A stretch of DNA of 64,000 nt, from positions 1,067,469 through 1,131,468 of the forward strand of contig JACKDE010000002.1 of assembly GCA_020633675.1 (NCBI GenBank), given 5' to 3'. Source of the DNA: Deferribacteres bacterium. GTDB lineage: Bacteria > Zhuqueibacterota > Zhuqueibacteria > Zhuqueibacterales > Geothermadaptataceae. How positions within the stretch are numbered: position 1 is the stretch's first letter; every line of letters begins with the position of its first letter. Positions 55,340 through 62,992 of this stretch are shown here, one piece after another. The notes under the pieces were generated by a model. The model had not been told where the DNA came from. It saw only the letters and a program-made list of their open reading frames with translations, and did not search any database. A program made the position numbers and the translations under genes.

Positions 55340-56254
55340 ATGAATCACCACATTTTAGCTGAAAAGAGTGCGAGCTTGACACAACGTGTTTCTGGGGGGC
55401 GATATGCGCTTAAATTTGCAGCAGGTTTTTGGGCTGTTCTGGCAGCGATCTGCCTGCAAAGCTGTGAGCGCAGCCCCTTTGGCGCCAATGAAATCAAGGA
55501 AAGCAATCGAACGATTCACGGTGAAATCAAGCTTTTTGATAATACCAGCCCTGAAGGCGTGTATGTTTGGCTGGAAGGGATCGATGTGGGAACCACCGCC
55601 AATGCTGATGGCAGCTTTCAACTGCTTCTGCCAGCCGACCTGAATCCAAACGATCTGGCGCGCAGCAACAGTTCGCTCAGATTATTTTTTTATATGGCCA
55701 ATTACGAGCTGCTCTACAAGCAAGTGGTGATCAACAATGGCGAGTTTGTCTACAACCGCGCTGATGTCACCAAAAATGGCCAACTGACGCCGCCGCTGGC
55801 GCTCAAGCGATTTTTGCGCATCAAAACCGAGATCGATCCGCCGAGCGTACGAGAGAATTATGCTGGCATTCTCAAAGCAACTGCCACCTTCGAATCACCA
55901 GGTGACTCGACGACTCTGCTTTTCCCCAAAGCGATCGGCGGCATGCTGGGTGCGATCCTGTTGCGAAACACCGATACCCGGCAGGTGTTCATTTATGAAG
56001 CCGTTCCCGGCCAGGAATCTATAGAAACAATGCTGGTCGGGCAAGCGCCACAATCGCGGTCGATGACGTTTGGCATTGCCCAGCAAACGCTGCCGGCCGG
56101 AAAATACGAAGTGATTCCCTACCTGTTGGTCGCGCATGAAAATCTTCCCGCCGGCCTGCTGAACAGCCTTGGCCGCAATGTCACCGCGCTCACACCCAAT
56201 TATCTGAAAATTCCGTTTCGGCGCGAAAATGCGATTTTGGAAATTGTCCAGTAA
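55340..56254 (+). CDS. Lipoprotein with carboxypeptidase-regulatory-like domain
   Basis: The 304-residue protein has a signal segment ending in LQSC (Cys43) and then an immunoglobulin-like region, RTIHGEIKLFDNTSPEGVYVWLEGIDVGTTANADGSFQLLLPADL, of the carboxypeptidase regulatory type. The rest is beta-rich, with no catalytic motif. It starts 21 bases after the FGE-fold gene and is probably in the same operon. The function is unknown; such domains often mediate binding at the cell surface. Confidence 0.72.
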   Translation: MNHHILAEKSASLTQRVSGGRYALKFAAGFWAVLAAICLQSCERSPFGANEIKESNRTIHGEIKLFDNTSPEGVYVWLEGIDVGTTANADGSFQLLLPADLNPNDLARSNSSLRLFFYMANYELLYKQVVINNGEFVYNRADVTKNGQLTPPLALKRFLRIKTEIDPPSVRENYAGILKATATFESPGDSTTLLFPKAIGGMLGAILLRNTDTRQVFIYEAVPGQESIETMLVGQAPQSRSMTFGIAQQTLPAGKYEVIPYLLVAHENLPAGLLNSLGRNVTALTPNYLKIPFRRENAILEIVQ

Positions 56255-56368
56255 TCGCAGCTTTATCTGGAATGAAATTTGTTTCTTTTTTGCGCGCTAT
56301 CCCTATTTTACAGGATATCCTGAATTGATCGCACATGGCGATGGATCTTTTTCAACAGGAGGAAAATT

Positions 56369-57037
56369 ATGCTCAAAAAAGTGGTGTTTTACAGTGTGAT
56401 ACTGTCGCTGTCGATAAGCCTGTTCCATTGCGCGTCGATGAGCAGGAAAGAAAAAGGCGCAATTATCGGCGCGACCAGTGGTGGTGTGATTGGTGGCGTG
56501 ATCGGCAAGCAGGCTGGCAACACAGCCGTCGGCGCGATTTTAGGCGCAGCCATCGGTGGGGCGGCGGGTGCGTACATCGGCAATTATATGGACAAGCAGG
56601 CAGCTGAAATGGAGCGCGATCTCGAAGGCGCCAAAATCACCCGCGTCGGCGAGGGCATTAAAGTGACCTTCGATTCCGGCATTCTGTTCGATGTCAACAA
56701 AGCGACGCTGAAGCCGGCCAGCAAAGAGAGCCTGGCCAAACTGGCGCAGATTCTCAACAAATACGAAGACACCAACATTTTGCTCGAAGGCCACACCGAT
56801 GCCACCGGCAGCGACGAGCACAACCTGACCCTTTCGCGCCAGCGCGCCCAGTCTGTTTCGAACTATCTGGCCAGCCTTGGTGTGAACGTGCCGCGTTTGG
56901 TGATCATGGGCTATGGCGAAGATCAGCCGGTGGCCGACAACGATACCGAAACCGGCCGCGCACAAAACCGCCGCGTCGAGGTGGCGATTTATGCCAACGA
57001 CAAATTGAAAAAAGCCGCGCAGGACAAAGCCGGTTGA
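56369..57037 (+). CDS. OmpA-family lipoprotein with glycine zipper
   Basis: The 222-residue protein has the lipobox LFHC (Cys21), a glycine-zipper segment (about 28-72, GGVIGGVIGKQAGNTAVGAILGAAIGGAAGAYIG) and an OmpA C-terminal domain. The domain shows LLEGHTDATGSDEHNLTLSRQRAQSVSNYL and GYGEDQPVADNDTETGRAQNRRVEV with the Asp and Arg that bind peptidoglycan diaminopimelate. The layout resembles YiaD. It probably tethers the outer membrane to the cell wall. AGGAGG precedes the ATG. Confidence 0.93.
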   Translation: MLKKVVFYSVILSLSISLFHCASMSRKEKGAIIGATSGGVIGGVIGKQAGNTAVGAILGAAIGGAAGAYIGNYMDKQAAEMERDLEGAKITRVGEGIKVTFDSGILFDVNKATLKPASKESLAKLAQILNKYEDTNILLEGHTDATGSDEHNLTLSRQRAQSVSNYLASLGVNVPRLVIMGYGEDQPVADNDTETGRAQNRRVEVAIYANDKLKKAAQDKAG

Positions 57038-57102
57038 GCGCAAGGGCATTTGTACCATTATTGAAAGTCCCCTGTTTCAGTTTTGAGCCCCAATACACGG
57101 TT

Positions 57103-57197
57103 TGTCATCCTGTAAGGATCTTTTTTGCATTGATTGCAAGCACTCTTTTAAAACAATGGCTTGCCGTTTTAGCATAATAGATTCCTGTTGAATGATA
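57103..57197. repeat. Inverted pair of the dispersed repeat (MITE-like)
   Basis: TGTCATCC...AAGGATC...TTTTGC (57103-57128) and the reverse-oriented GCATAATAGATTCCTGTTGA (57172-57191, continuing to 57197) match the repeat family seen around the DGR. Together they make a 95-base unit without a gene. Confidence 0.6.
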
Positions 57198-57332
57198 TTG
57201 GAAGTTTTGGATACGCTCATCGAACCAATTGAAGCAGGGGACTTTTTTTGCCAAATCCTGCCATCCCACCATTCGGCCCGTTTTGCTTGAGACTCTCGAC
57301 CGACCAGCACATATTGATTCGGGCAGCAGTCG

Positions 57333-57466
57333 CAGGAACGAACCGCGTGATACGCGGCGGTAGCTGGAACAACGACGCGCAGAATTGCCGTCCAGCGAAT
57401 CGCAACGGCGACAATCCTGACAACCGCGACAACAACCTCGGCTTCCGCCTGGTGTTCGTCCCGTAG
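57333..57466 (+). repeat. DGR template repeat (TR)
   Basis: This 134-base segment aligns without gaps to 59704-59837, matching at 113 positions. All 21 differences are adenines here and other bases there (12 to G, 6 to T, 3 to C). It contains 33 adenines and clusters of AAC/GAC codons in the frame of the target, as TRs do. The last 31 bases (57436-57466) are invariant and almost free of A, as expected of the initiation end. A hairpin CCCGT-AGCTC-ACGGG (57460-57474) overlaps the 3' end. It sits 265 bases before the target gene, on the same strand. Confidence 0.94.
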
Positions 57467-57637
57467 CTCACGGGGTTAAGGTCGGATGACTACAAGTGAA
57501 CAGATTGCTGTCCTGTTCGTCACGCTCAAGCGGGGCGACAAAAACAAAGTGACATGCACAGTGTGAGTAGGGCAAATGGATTTTTGTGCCGAAAGCTCTG
57601 TGCATTATTTTGGCACCGATTTGAAAATACCCGATTG

Positions 57638-57664
57638 TGTCATCCAGGAAGGAATCTATTTTGC
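57638..57664 (+). repeat. Dispersed repeat, single copy
   Basis: TGTCATCCAGGAAGGAATCT followed by ATTTTGC matches the repeat family consensus with small changes. It lies just upstream of the STAND-NTPase gene. Confidence 0.7.
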
Positions 57665-57731
57665 ATAATGGCCAAATAGATCCTTACTGGTCGACAAACT
57701 GGGTTTTTGGGTTGGCTCACAGCATAGAAAG

Positions 57732-59837
57732 ATGGGAGAGATGGACAAGATATTTGAACCATTTATAAAGCTATTAGACAATCCGCTGACCGACTTTTTG
57801 CAATACATTGGATTGAGTCCGGACCTCAGCAAAGCATTGTCAGCCGCAGTGAGCGCTTTGCTCATTTGGCAAATAGGCGTCTGGCTGAAAAAATTGCAGC
57901 AACTGTTGAAAAACAATAAAGCCGCCAGAGATTTAAAGCCTGAATTCGATTACTTAACCATCAAGGGATTCCGCGATATTTTTATCCCGACCCGATACGC
58001 TCGGATCACGCCCAACAGATATGATAACCCTCACGAGGCACATAAACACGATGAGCCTCGCAAACTTATTCCATTTATGATCAATAAATCATTTAACGAG
58101 CGAGTTGAGAATGAAAAATTTTATTTGATACTGGCCGATTCGGGGATGGGTAAAACAGCGTTCATGGTGAATTTATACATGGCATTTCATTCGATTCTTA
58201 ACTTCAGAAGAAAACAAAAACAAAACATGAAGCTGTTTCGTTTTCAGCCACCCGACATCGAAAATCCGGTCGACATCATCGATAGAATCAAGGATATCAA
58301 AGATGATGAAGCAAAAAACACCATCCTGCTGCTGGATGGCCTTGATGAAGATCCATTTATTTTATCGAAAGATCCTGCAGTATCTGATGATGACGCCTTC
58401 GTTGATCGATTGAACAAAATTGCCAGCAATACGATTCGATTTTGTGATGTGGTGATTACTTGTCGAACGCAATATTTCCCCCAGGAAGAACTTCAGGATT
58501 ATGTGCTTAATATTCGCAAGCCAGGAGGCGGCTTTTACAAACTCAATAAATATTATATCTTTCCATTTTCTGATAAGGAAGTCGGCAAATATCTTCGAAA
58601 AAAATATGGCTTCATGAGGATCTGGAACAGGTCCAAAAAAGAAAAAGCGAAGAATCTCGTTAGAAATTCACATAAGCTGATGTCGAGGCCAATGTTGCTT
58701 TCTTATCTGGACGATCTTGTGCTCGAGGAAAATGGTTATGCGTTTAGCTATCAGATCTATGAAACGCTTATCGAAAAATGGCTTATCCGTGAAAGCGAGA
58801 AGTGGAGAATAGACAATGAGCAGGAACGGTTCCGCACAAATTTGCGCAAGCTGTCGCGCGAGACGGCGCTACAAATATATCAAAACTGGCAGTCGAAAGG
58901 TGTTTTGTACCTTGCGAAGGATGATGCTTTTAAAATTGCTGAAACACATCATATCGACCTTAAGCCCGATGAAGTAAAGGGCAAATCACTGCTTACTTGT
59001 GACCCTTTGCTGAACTGGAAGTTCGCTCATAAGTCCATTCTTGAATATTTTTTAGCATTGGAATGTGTCGAAAATTGGTCATATGCAATCGACTTTAGCT
59101 TTAATGGTATGGATATGGCAGAACATTTCTATAAAGAAATGGTGCCAGAATTTAATGCTTCAAATTTTGTGAAATTAGCTGGCGGAACATTCGATATGGG
59201 CGACGAAAGCAGCGATCTATCCGAAGCATCCCGGCCAGTTCATCAGGTCACGCTTTCTGACTTTTATATCGCTAAAACTCCGGTTACACAGAAACAGTGG
59301 CATGACGTTATGGGCAGCAATCCTTCACATTTCAAGGGTTGCGACGATTGCCCGGTTGAAAGCGTGAGCTGGCATGATGCGCAGTCGTTCATTGAAAGAC
59401 TAAGCACAAAGACGGGAATGAAATTTCGCCTGCCAACGGAAGCAGAATGGGAATACGCCGCTCGCGGAGGCAACAAGAGCAAAGTCTTCCAATATAGCGG
59501 AAGTGATAATTTGGATGAAGTCGGCTGGTTCGCTGAAAACTCCGGCGACCGAACACATGCGGTCGGCGAAAAAAAGCCCAATGAGCTCGGCATTTACGAC
59601 ATGAGCGGCAACGTCTGGGAGTGGTGCCTGGATTGGTACGATGAAGAATATTACCAAGACTGCAAAAAGAAAGGCGTTGTTGAAAATCCAACAGGGCCTG
59701 AAACAGGCTCGCGCCGCGTGTTACGCGGCGGTGGCTGGAGCAGCGACGCGCAGAATTGCCGTCCGGCGGATCGCTTCGGCGTCGATCCTGGCCTCCGCGG
59801 CAGCGGCCTCGGCTTCCGCCTGGTGTTCGTCCCGTAG
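57732..59837 (+). CDS. STAND/NACHT-like NTPase with DGR-variable FGE/C-type-lectin domain
   Basis: The 701-residue protein begins with a short helix-rich segment (a possible membrane helix near 42-58). The P-loop NTPase follows: Walker A LADSGMGKTAF (134-144) and Walker B ILLLDGLDED (198-207), with an alpha-helical winged-helix/lid region to about 470. The C-terminal FGE-sulfatase/C-type-lectin-like domain runs from about 478 (KLAGGTFDMGDE) through LPTEAEWEYAARGG and YDMSGNVWEW to the end. Its last 44 codons are the DGR variable region. NTPases of this class act as signal sensors in bacterial conflict and defence systems; the ligand here is unknown. ATG at 57732 is used; 57741 is an alternative. 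Confidence 0.9.
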   Translation: MGEMDKIFEPFIKLLDNPLTDFLQYIGLSPDLSKALSAAVSALLIWQIGVWLKKLQQLLKNNKAARDLKPEFDYLTIKGFRDIFIPTRYARITPNRYDNPHEAHKHDEPRKLIPFMINKSFNERVENEKFYLILADSGMGKTAFMVNLYMAFHSILNFRRKQKQNMKLFRFQPPDIENPVDIIDRIKDIKDDEAKNTILLLDGLDEDPFILSKDPAVSDDDAFVDRLNKIASNTIRFCDVVITCRTQYFPQEELQDYVLNIRKPGGGFYKLNKYYIFPFSDKEVGKYLRKKYGFMRIWNRSKKEKAKNLVRNSHKLMSRPMLLSYLDDLVLEENGYAFSYQIYETLIEKWLIRESEKWRIDNEQERFRTNLRKLSRETALQIYQNWQSKGVLYLAKDDAFKIAETHHIDLKPDEVKGKSLLTCDPLLNWKFAHKSILEYFLALECVENWSYAIDFSFNGMDMAEHFYKEMVPEFNASNFVKLAGGTFDMGDESSDLSEASRPVHQVTLSDFYIAKTPVTQKQWHDVMGSNPSHFKGCDDCPVESVSWHDAQSFIERLSTKTGMKFRLPTEAEWEYAARGGNKSKVFQYSGSDNLDEVGWFAENSGDRTHAVGEKKPNELGIYDMSGNVWEWCLDWYDEEYYQDCKKKGVVENPTGPETGSRRVLRGGGWSSDAQNCRPADRFGVDPGLRGSGLGFRLVFVP
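59704..59837 (+). repeat. DGR variable region (VR)
   Basis: This is the 3' end of the NTPase gene and stops exactly at the TAG. Relative to the template, 21 positions differ, giving 15 amino-acid changes at residues 660, 661, 664, 668, 670, 671, 680, 682, 684, 685, 687, 688, 690, 691 and 692. Most replace Asn or Asp encoded by AAC, AAT or GAC. The scaffold residues GG, W, DAQNCRP and GFRLVFVP are unchanged. A small hairpin TCAC-CCC-GTGA follows the stop (59839-59849). Confidence 0.94.
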
Positions 59838-59984
59838 TTCACCCCGTGAGGAGGCGAGTTGTTCGAGCGCAGTGAGCGGGAGCAGAGGGACGAAGCGACC
59901 GGCGAACGGAGAGAGAACAACGAGCGCCGGGCGGTGCCGGGGCCAGTACAGTTTTGCCAAACCCAATTTTGTCGTTCGGCAGCT

Positions 59985-60096
59985 TTGTCATGCGGTAGAA
60001 CTGTCATTCAGGATGGAATCTATTTTGCCCTGTTGCCAACGCTTGTTTTACACAGAGATCGCGCCATTTTGCGAATGGATTCCTCCTGAATGACAG
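59985..60096. repeat. Inverted pair of the dispersed repeat (MITE-like)
   Basis: The 46-base unit at 59985-60030 (forward) is answered by an inverted partial copy at 60071-60096 with GGATTCCTCCTGAATGACA. The enclosed 40 bases hold no gene. Confidence 0.75.
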
Positions 60097-60180
60097 TTTT
60101 GCTTTTGTGCGAAGCCAGTGAGTTTTGTTGAATCCGGCCGTTGAACATGGGCCTGAAAAAAGCATTGACATTCTGCAGTT

Positions 60181-60226
60181 TTGTCATTCAGTAGACCTGT
60201 CATTCGGGATGGAATCTATTTGGCCC
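60181..60226 (+). repeat. Dispersed repeat, forward copy upstream of GIY-YIG gene
   Basis: It matches 59985-60030 at 41 of 46 positions. With the inverted copy at 60551-60577 it encloses the GIY-YIG gene. Confidence 0.85.
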
Positions 60227-60243
60227 TTTAGCAGGGGGTAATT

Positions 60244-60534
60244 ATGGGCAAAGGCAATTACTACGTTTATATCACAACAAATCCGAGAAAAACAGTGCTC
60301 TACACCGGTGTCACGAATGATTTGAAGATGCGTCTCAAACAGCACTATTTGAACAGAGGCAATGCGAAAACATTCGCAGGAAAATACCACTGTCACAAGC
60401 TCATCTATTTCGAGCACTATCCGGACATTGTTCATGCCATTGCGCGAGAAAAAGAAATCAGGGACATGAGCCGGGAGCAAAAATGGCTGTTGATCGCTAC
60501 GACGAATCCGCATAAAAATTTTCTGCTCGCCTGA
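60244..60534 (+). CDS. GIY-YIG domain endonuclease-like protein
   Basis: The 96-residue protein is a single GIY-YIG domain of the YhbQ/UPF0213 type: YYVYITTNPRKTVLYTGVTNDLKMRLKQH, then the catalytic Arg in this helix and KLIYFEHYPDIVHAIAREKEIRDMSREQKWLL with the conserved Glu. Such domains cut DNA. The gene lies between an inverted pair of dispersed repeats (60181-60226 and 60551-60577), which suggests it travels with them. GGGGG lies a few bases before the ATG. A host DNA repair role is the alternative. Confidence 0.9.
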   Translation: MGKGNYYVYITTNPRKTVLYTGVTNDLKMRLKQHYLNRGNAKTFAGKYHCHKLIYFEHYPDIVHAIAREKEIRDMSREQKWLLIATTNPHKNFLLA

Positions 60535-60550
60535 CGGAGTTGGGATATAA

Positions 60551-60577
60551 GGCAAAATAGATTCCTCCTGAATGACA
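60551..60577 (-). repeat. Dispersed repeat, inverted copy downstream of GIY-YIG gene
   Basis: GGCAAAATAGATTCCTCCTG followed by AATGACA is the reverse complement of the repeat consensus. It lies 16 bases after the GIY-YIG stop. Confidence 0.85.
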
Positions 60578-60659
60578 ACTTGATAGAGCGATTCTGCTTA
60601 TAGCGAGCCATCAAATATTTGAAAACCATAAAGCGCATTTTCCTGAAAGGAGACCCGCT

Positions 60660-62735
60660 ATGCAAAAAATCAGATACCTTGCTGTATTGCTCGCCCTCGT
60701 TTTGCCCCTGTCCGTTTTTGCAAATGAAAAGCCCAACAACAATGGCAAAGACAAGCATTTCCAACTGCTCGATGTGTTTCAGTTGGAGTTCGCTGCCGAT
60801 CCACAGATTTCGCCGGACGGCAAGCAAATCGTCTATGCGCGCACGTTTATGGACATCATGAATGATACGCAACGTTCGAATTTATGGATAATCAACGCCG
60901 ACAGCAGCGAGCACCGGCCATTGACCAGTGGCAATGAAAATCACGGTTCGCCGCGCTGGTCGCCGGATGGCAAAAAGCTGCTGTACGTGTCGCGCGAAGA
61001 CGGCTCGGCGCAGCTTTACTTGCGCTGGATGGACACCGGCCAAACGGCCAAGCTCACCAATCTCACCAGCTCGCCGGGTGGCCTGGCCTGGTCACCGGAC
61101 GGCAAATGGATCGCGCTGACGATGTTTGTGCCGGAAAAATCAGCCACATTTGCCAGTATGCCTCCCAAACCACAGGGCGCAAAATGGGCCGATGCACCGA
61201 AATATATCGACAAGATACAATATCGCGCCGATGGTGCCGGCTATCTGAAAGATGGCTATACGCATATTTTTATTTTGCCTGCGGAAGGTGGCACGCCGCG
61301 CCAGCTCAGCAGTGGCGATTTCAATCACAGTGGCACGCCAAGCTGGGCACCGGATGGCAAAACGCTGATTTTTTCTGCTAATCGCCACAGCGACTGGCAG
61401 TACGATCCGGCCAATTCAGAAGTCTATGAAATCTCGATAGCTGACGGTGCTGTCAAAGCTTTAACCGACCGCAATGGCCCGGACGGTAGCCCGGCGGTCT
61501 CGCCAGATGGCAAAAAAATCGCCTATCTTGGTTACGATGACCAATTGCATGGCTATCACGTCGCGCAGCTTTATGTGATGAATCGCGATGGCAGCGGTAG
61601 TACGCTCATCAGTGGCGAATTCGATCGCGATGTGCAAAGCATCAACTGGGCGGCGGATGGCAAAAGCCTTTATTTTCAATATGATGACAAGGGCAACACC
61701 AAAGTGGCGAGCATGTCGTTGAATGGAAAAATCGCGACCATCACCGGCGATGTTGGCGGGCTATCGACCGGACGGCCGTATGCAGGCGGGCAATATTCAG
61801 TCGCGCCAACGGGCACAATTGCCTTTACCCATTCGCGCCCGGATCACCCGGCGGATGTCGCGGTGGTAAGCAAAGGCGGCGCTGCCAGGCGTCTGACGCA
61901 TTTGAACGAAGATTTGTTCGGCCACAAAGAATTGGCGAAAGTGGAAGAAATATGGTACACATCGTCTTTTGACAACCGCGATGTGCAGGGCTGGATTGCC
62001 TATCCGCCCGGTTTCGACGCTGCAAAAAAGTATCCACTGCTGCTCGAAATCCACGGTGGCCCGTTTGCAAACTATGGCGACCGTTTTGCTGCGGAAATTC
62101 AGCTTTATGCGGCGGCAGGCTATGTGGTGCTGTACACCAATCCGCGCGGCAGCACCAGCTATGGCAAAGAATTCGGCAATCTGATTCACCACAACTACCC
62201 CGGCGAGGATTACGATGATCTCATGTCCGGCGTCGATGCCGTGATCGCGAAAGGCTTCATCGACAATAGCAATTTGTTCGTGACCGGCGGCAGCGGCGGT
62301 GGCGTGCTTAGCAGTTGGATCGTCGGCCACACAGATCGTTTTCGGGCAGCCGTGGTGCAGAAGCCGGTGATCAACTGGTACAGTTTTGTGCTGACGGCGG
62401 ACAACTCGGTATTTTTTACCAAATACTGGTTCCCGGGCTTTCCATGGGACCATCTCGAACACTACATGAAACGCTCGCCACTGCATTATGTGGGTAATGT
62501 CACCACCCCGACCATGTTGCTGACCGGCGAGGTCGATTACCGCACGCCGATTTCAGAATCGGAACAGTTCTACGAAGCGCTGAAATTGCGCAAAGTTGAT
62601 GCGGCGCTGGTGCGCATTCCGGGCGCATCGCACGGCATCGCCAGGCGGCCGAGCCAGTTGATCGCGAAAGTCGCGCATGTGCTGAAATGGTTCCAGACAT
62701 ACCGCACGGATGAGGCGACGAATGGCACGGAGTGA
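60660..62735 (+). CDS. Secreted S9-family (prolyl oligopeptidase-type) serine peptidase
   Basis: The 691-residue protein has a signal peptide (ending SVFA), a WD40-like beta-propeller (about 40-400, with repeated SPDGK and WSPDGKWI units) and an alpha/beta hydrolase domain. Its triad is Ser545 in TGGSGGG, Asp626 in EVDYRTP and His658 in GASHG. S9 enzymes cleave short peptides, often releasing dipeptides or acyl-amino acids. AAAGGAG lies nine bases before the ATG. It lies downstream of the repeat-rich island, and it probably has its own promoter. Confidence 0.94.
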   Translation: MQKIRYLAVLLALVLPLSVFANEKPNNNGKDKHFQLLDVFQLEFAADPQISPDGKQIVYARTFMDIMNDTQRSNLWIINADSSEHRPLTSGNENHGSPRWSPDGKKLLYVSREDGSAQLYLRWMDTGQTAKLTNLTSSPGGLAWSPDGKWIALTMFVPEKSATFASMPPKPQGAKWADAPKYIDKIQYRADGAGYLKDGYTHIFILPAEGGTPRQLSSGDFNHSGTPSWAPDGKTLIFSANRHSDWQYDPANSEVYEISIADGAVKALTDRNGPDGSPAVSPDGKKIAYLGYDDQLHGYHVAQLYVMNRDGSGSTLISGEFDRDVQSINWAADGKSLYFQYDDKGNTKVASMSLNGKIATITGDVGGLSTGRPYAGGQYSVAPTGTIAFTHSRPDHPADVAVVSKGGAARRLTHLNEDLFGHKELAKVEEIWYTSSFDNRDVQGWIAYPPGFDAAKKYPLLLEIHGGPFANYGDRFAAEIQLYAAAGYVVLYTNPRGSTSYGKEFGNLIHHNYPGEDYDDLMSGVDAVIAKGFIDNSNLFVTGGSGGGVLSSWIVGHTDRFRAAVVQKPVINWYSFVLTADNSVFFTKYWFPGFPWDHLEHYMKRSPLHYVGNVTTPTMLLTGEVDYRTPISESEQFYEALKLRKVDAALVRIPGASHGIARRPSQLIAKVAHVLKWFQTYRTDEATNGTE

Positions 62736-62740
62736 TTTTT

Positions 62741-62992
62741 TTAGCCGTGAATGCACACGAATCGGTACGGATGTGGCATCCCGATTGTCATGCTGGAAGC
62801 ATCTGTTTTGCATTAAAACCAAAGCGCGCATCCAGTTATCAATTTCGAATCGATCCGTGGTGAAACAAAATATTCATCATTAGTGTCTCACGCAAAGGCG
62901 CAGAGTCACGAAGTGTTATGAGAAGAATTTCTTTTTCTTACCTTCGCATCTTTGCGCCTTTGCGTGAGAGCTTTTTTTAAATGGGTTAGGGC
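62741..62992. repeat. Cluster of three repeat types before the MBL-fold gene
   Basis: The gap holds TTAGCCGTGAATGCACACGA at 62741 (a sequence type I recognise as common in dispersed repeats), a diverged copy of the DGR-region repeat at 62786-62812, and a long inverted repeat with arms 62887-62913 and 62942-62968. No gene is supported. Confidence 0.6.
62887..62968. repeat. Long imperfect inverted repeat
   Basis: CTCACGCAAAGGCGCA begins the left arm (62887) and TGCGCCTTTGCGTGAG ends the right arm (62968). The 27-base arms match at about 22 positions across a 28-base loop. A T tract follows, so it could also act as a terminator. Confidence 0.8.

Larger units (their letters stand above)
57038..57731. 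other. Intergenic region with dispersed repeats and DGR template
   Basis: No protein gene is supported in these 694 bases. They contain an inverted pair of the dispersed repeat (57103-57128 and 57172-57197), the DGR template (57333-57466) and a single repeat copy (57638-57664). A short frame at 57248-57466 reads through the template but has no independent support. Confidence 0.7.
59838..60243. other. Intergenic region after the DGR target
   Basis: The first 120 bases are purine- and GC-rich (for example GAGCGCAGTGAGCGGGAGCA), unlike the neighbouring genes. Dispersed repeats follow (59985-60030, 60071-60096, 60181-60226). No gene is supported, though a long frame runs through it. Confidence 0.6.

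Noticed and set aside
57248..57466. Short open frame ending in RVIRGGSWNNDAQNCRPANR..GFRLVFVP, a possible small FGE-like gene
   Set aside because: Its 3' part is the DGR template read in the target's frame. The N-terminal part shows no FGE homology and no ribosome-binding site, so the frame is a by-product of the template.
59641..60093. 150-residue plus-strand frame overlapping the NTPase 3' end
   Set aside because: It is an alternate frame of the variable region and of purine-rich DNA, with an Ala/Ser/Arg-biased product typical of a shadow frame.
57103..60577. CRISPR array
   Set aside because: The repeats are in both orientations and irregularly spaced, with no constant spacer length and no cas genes.
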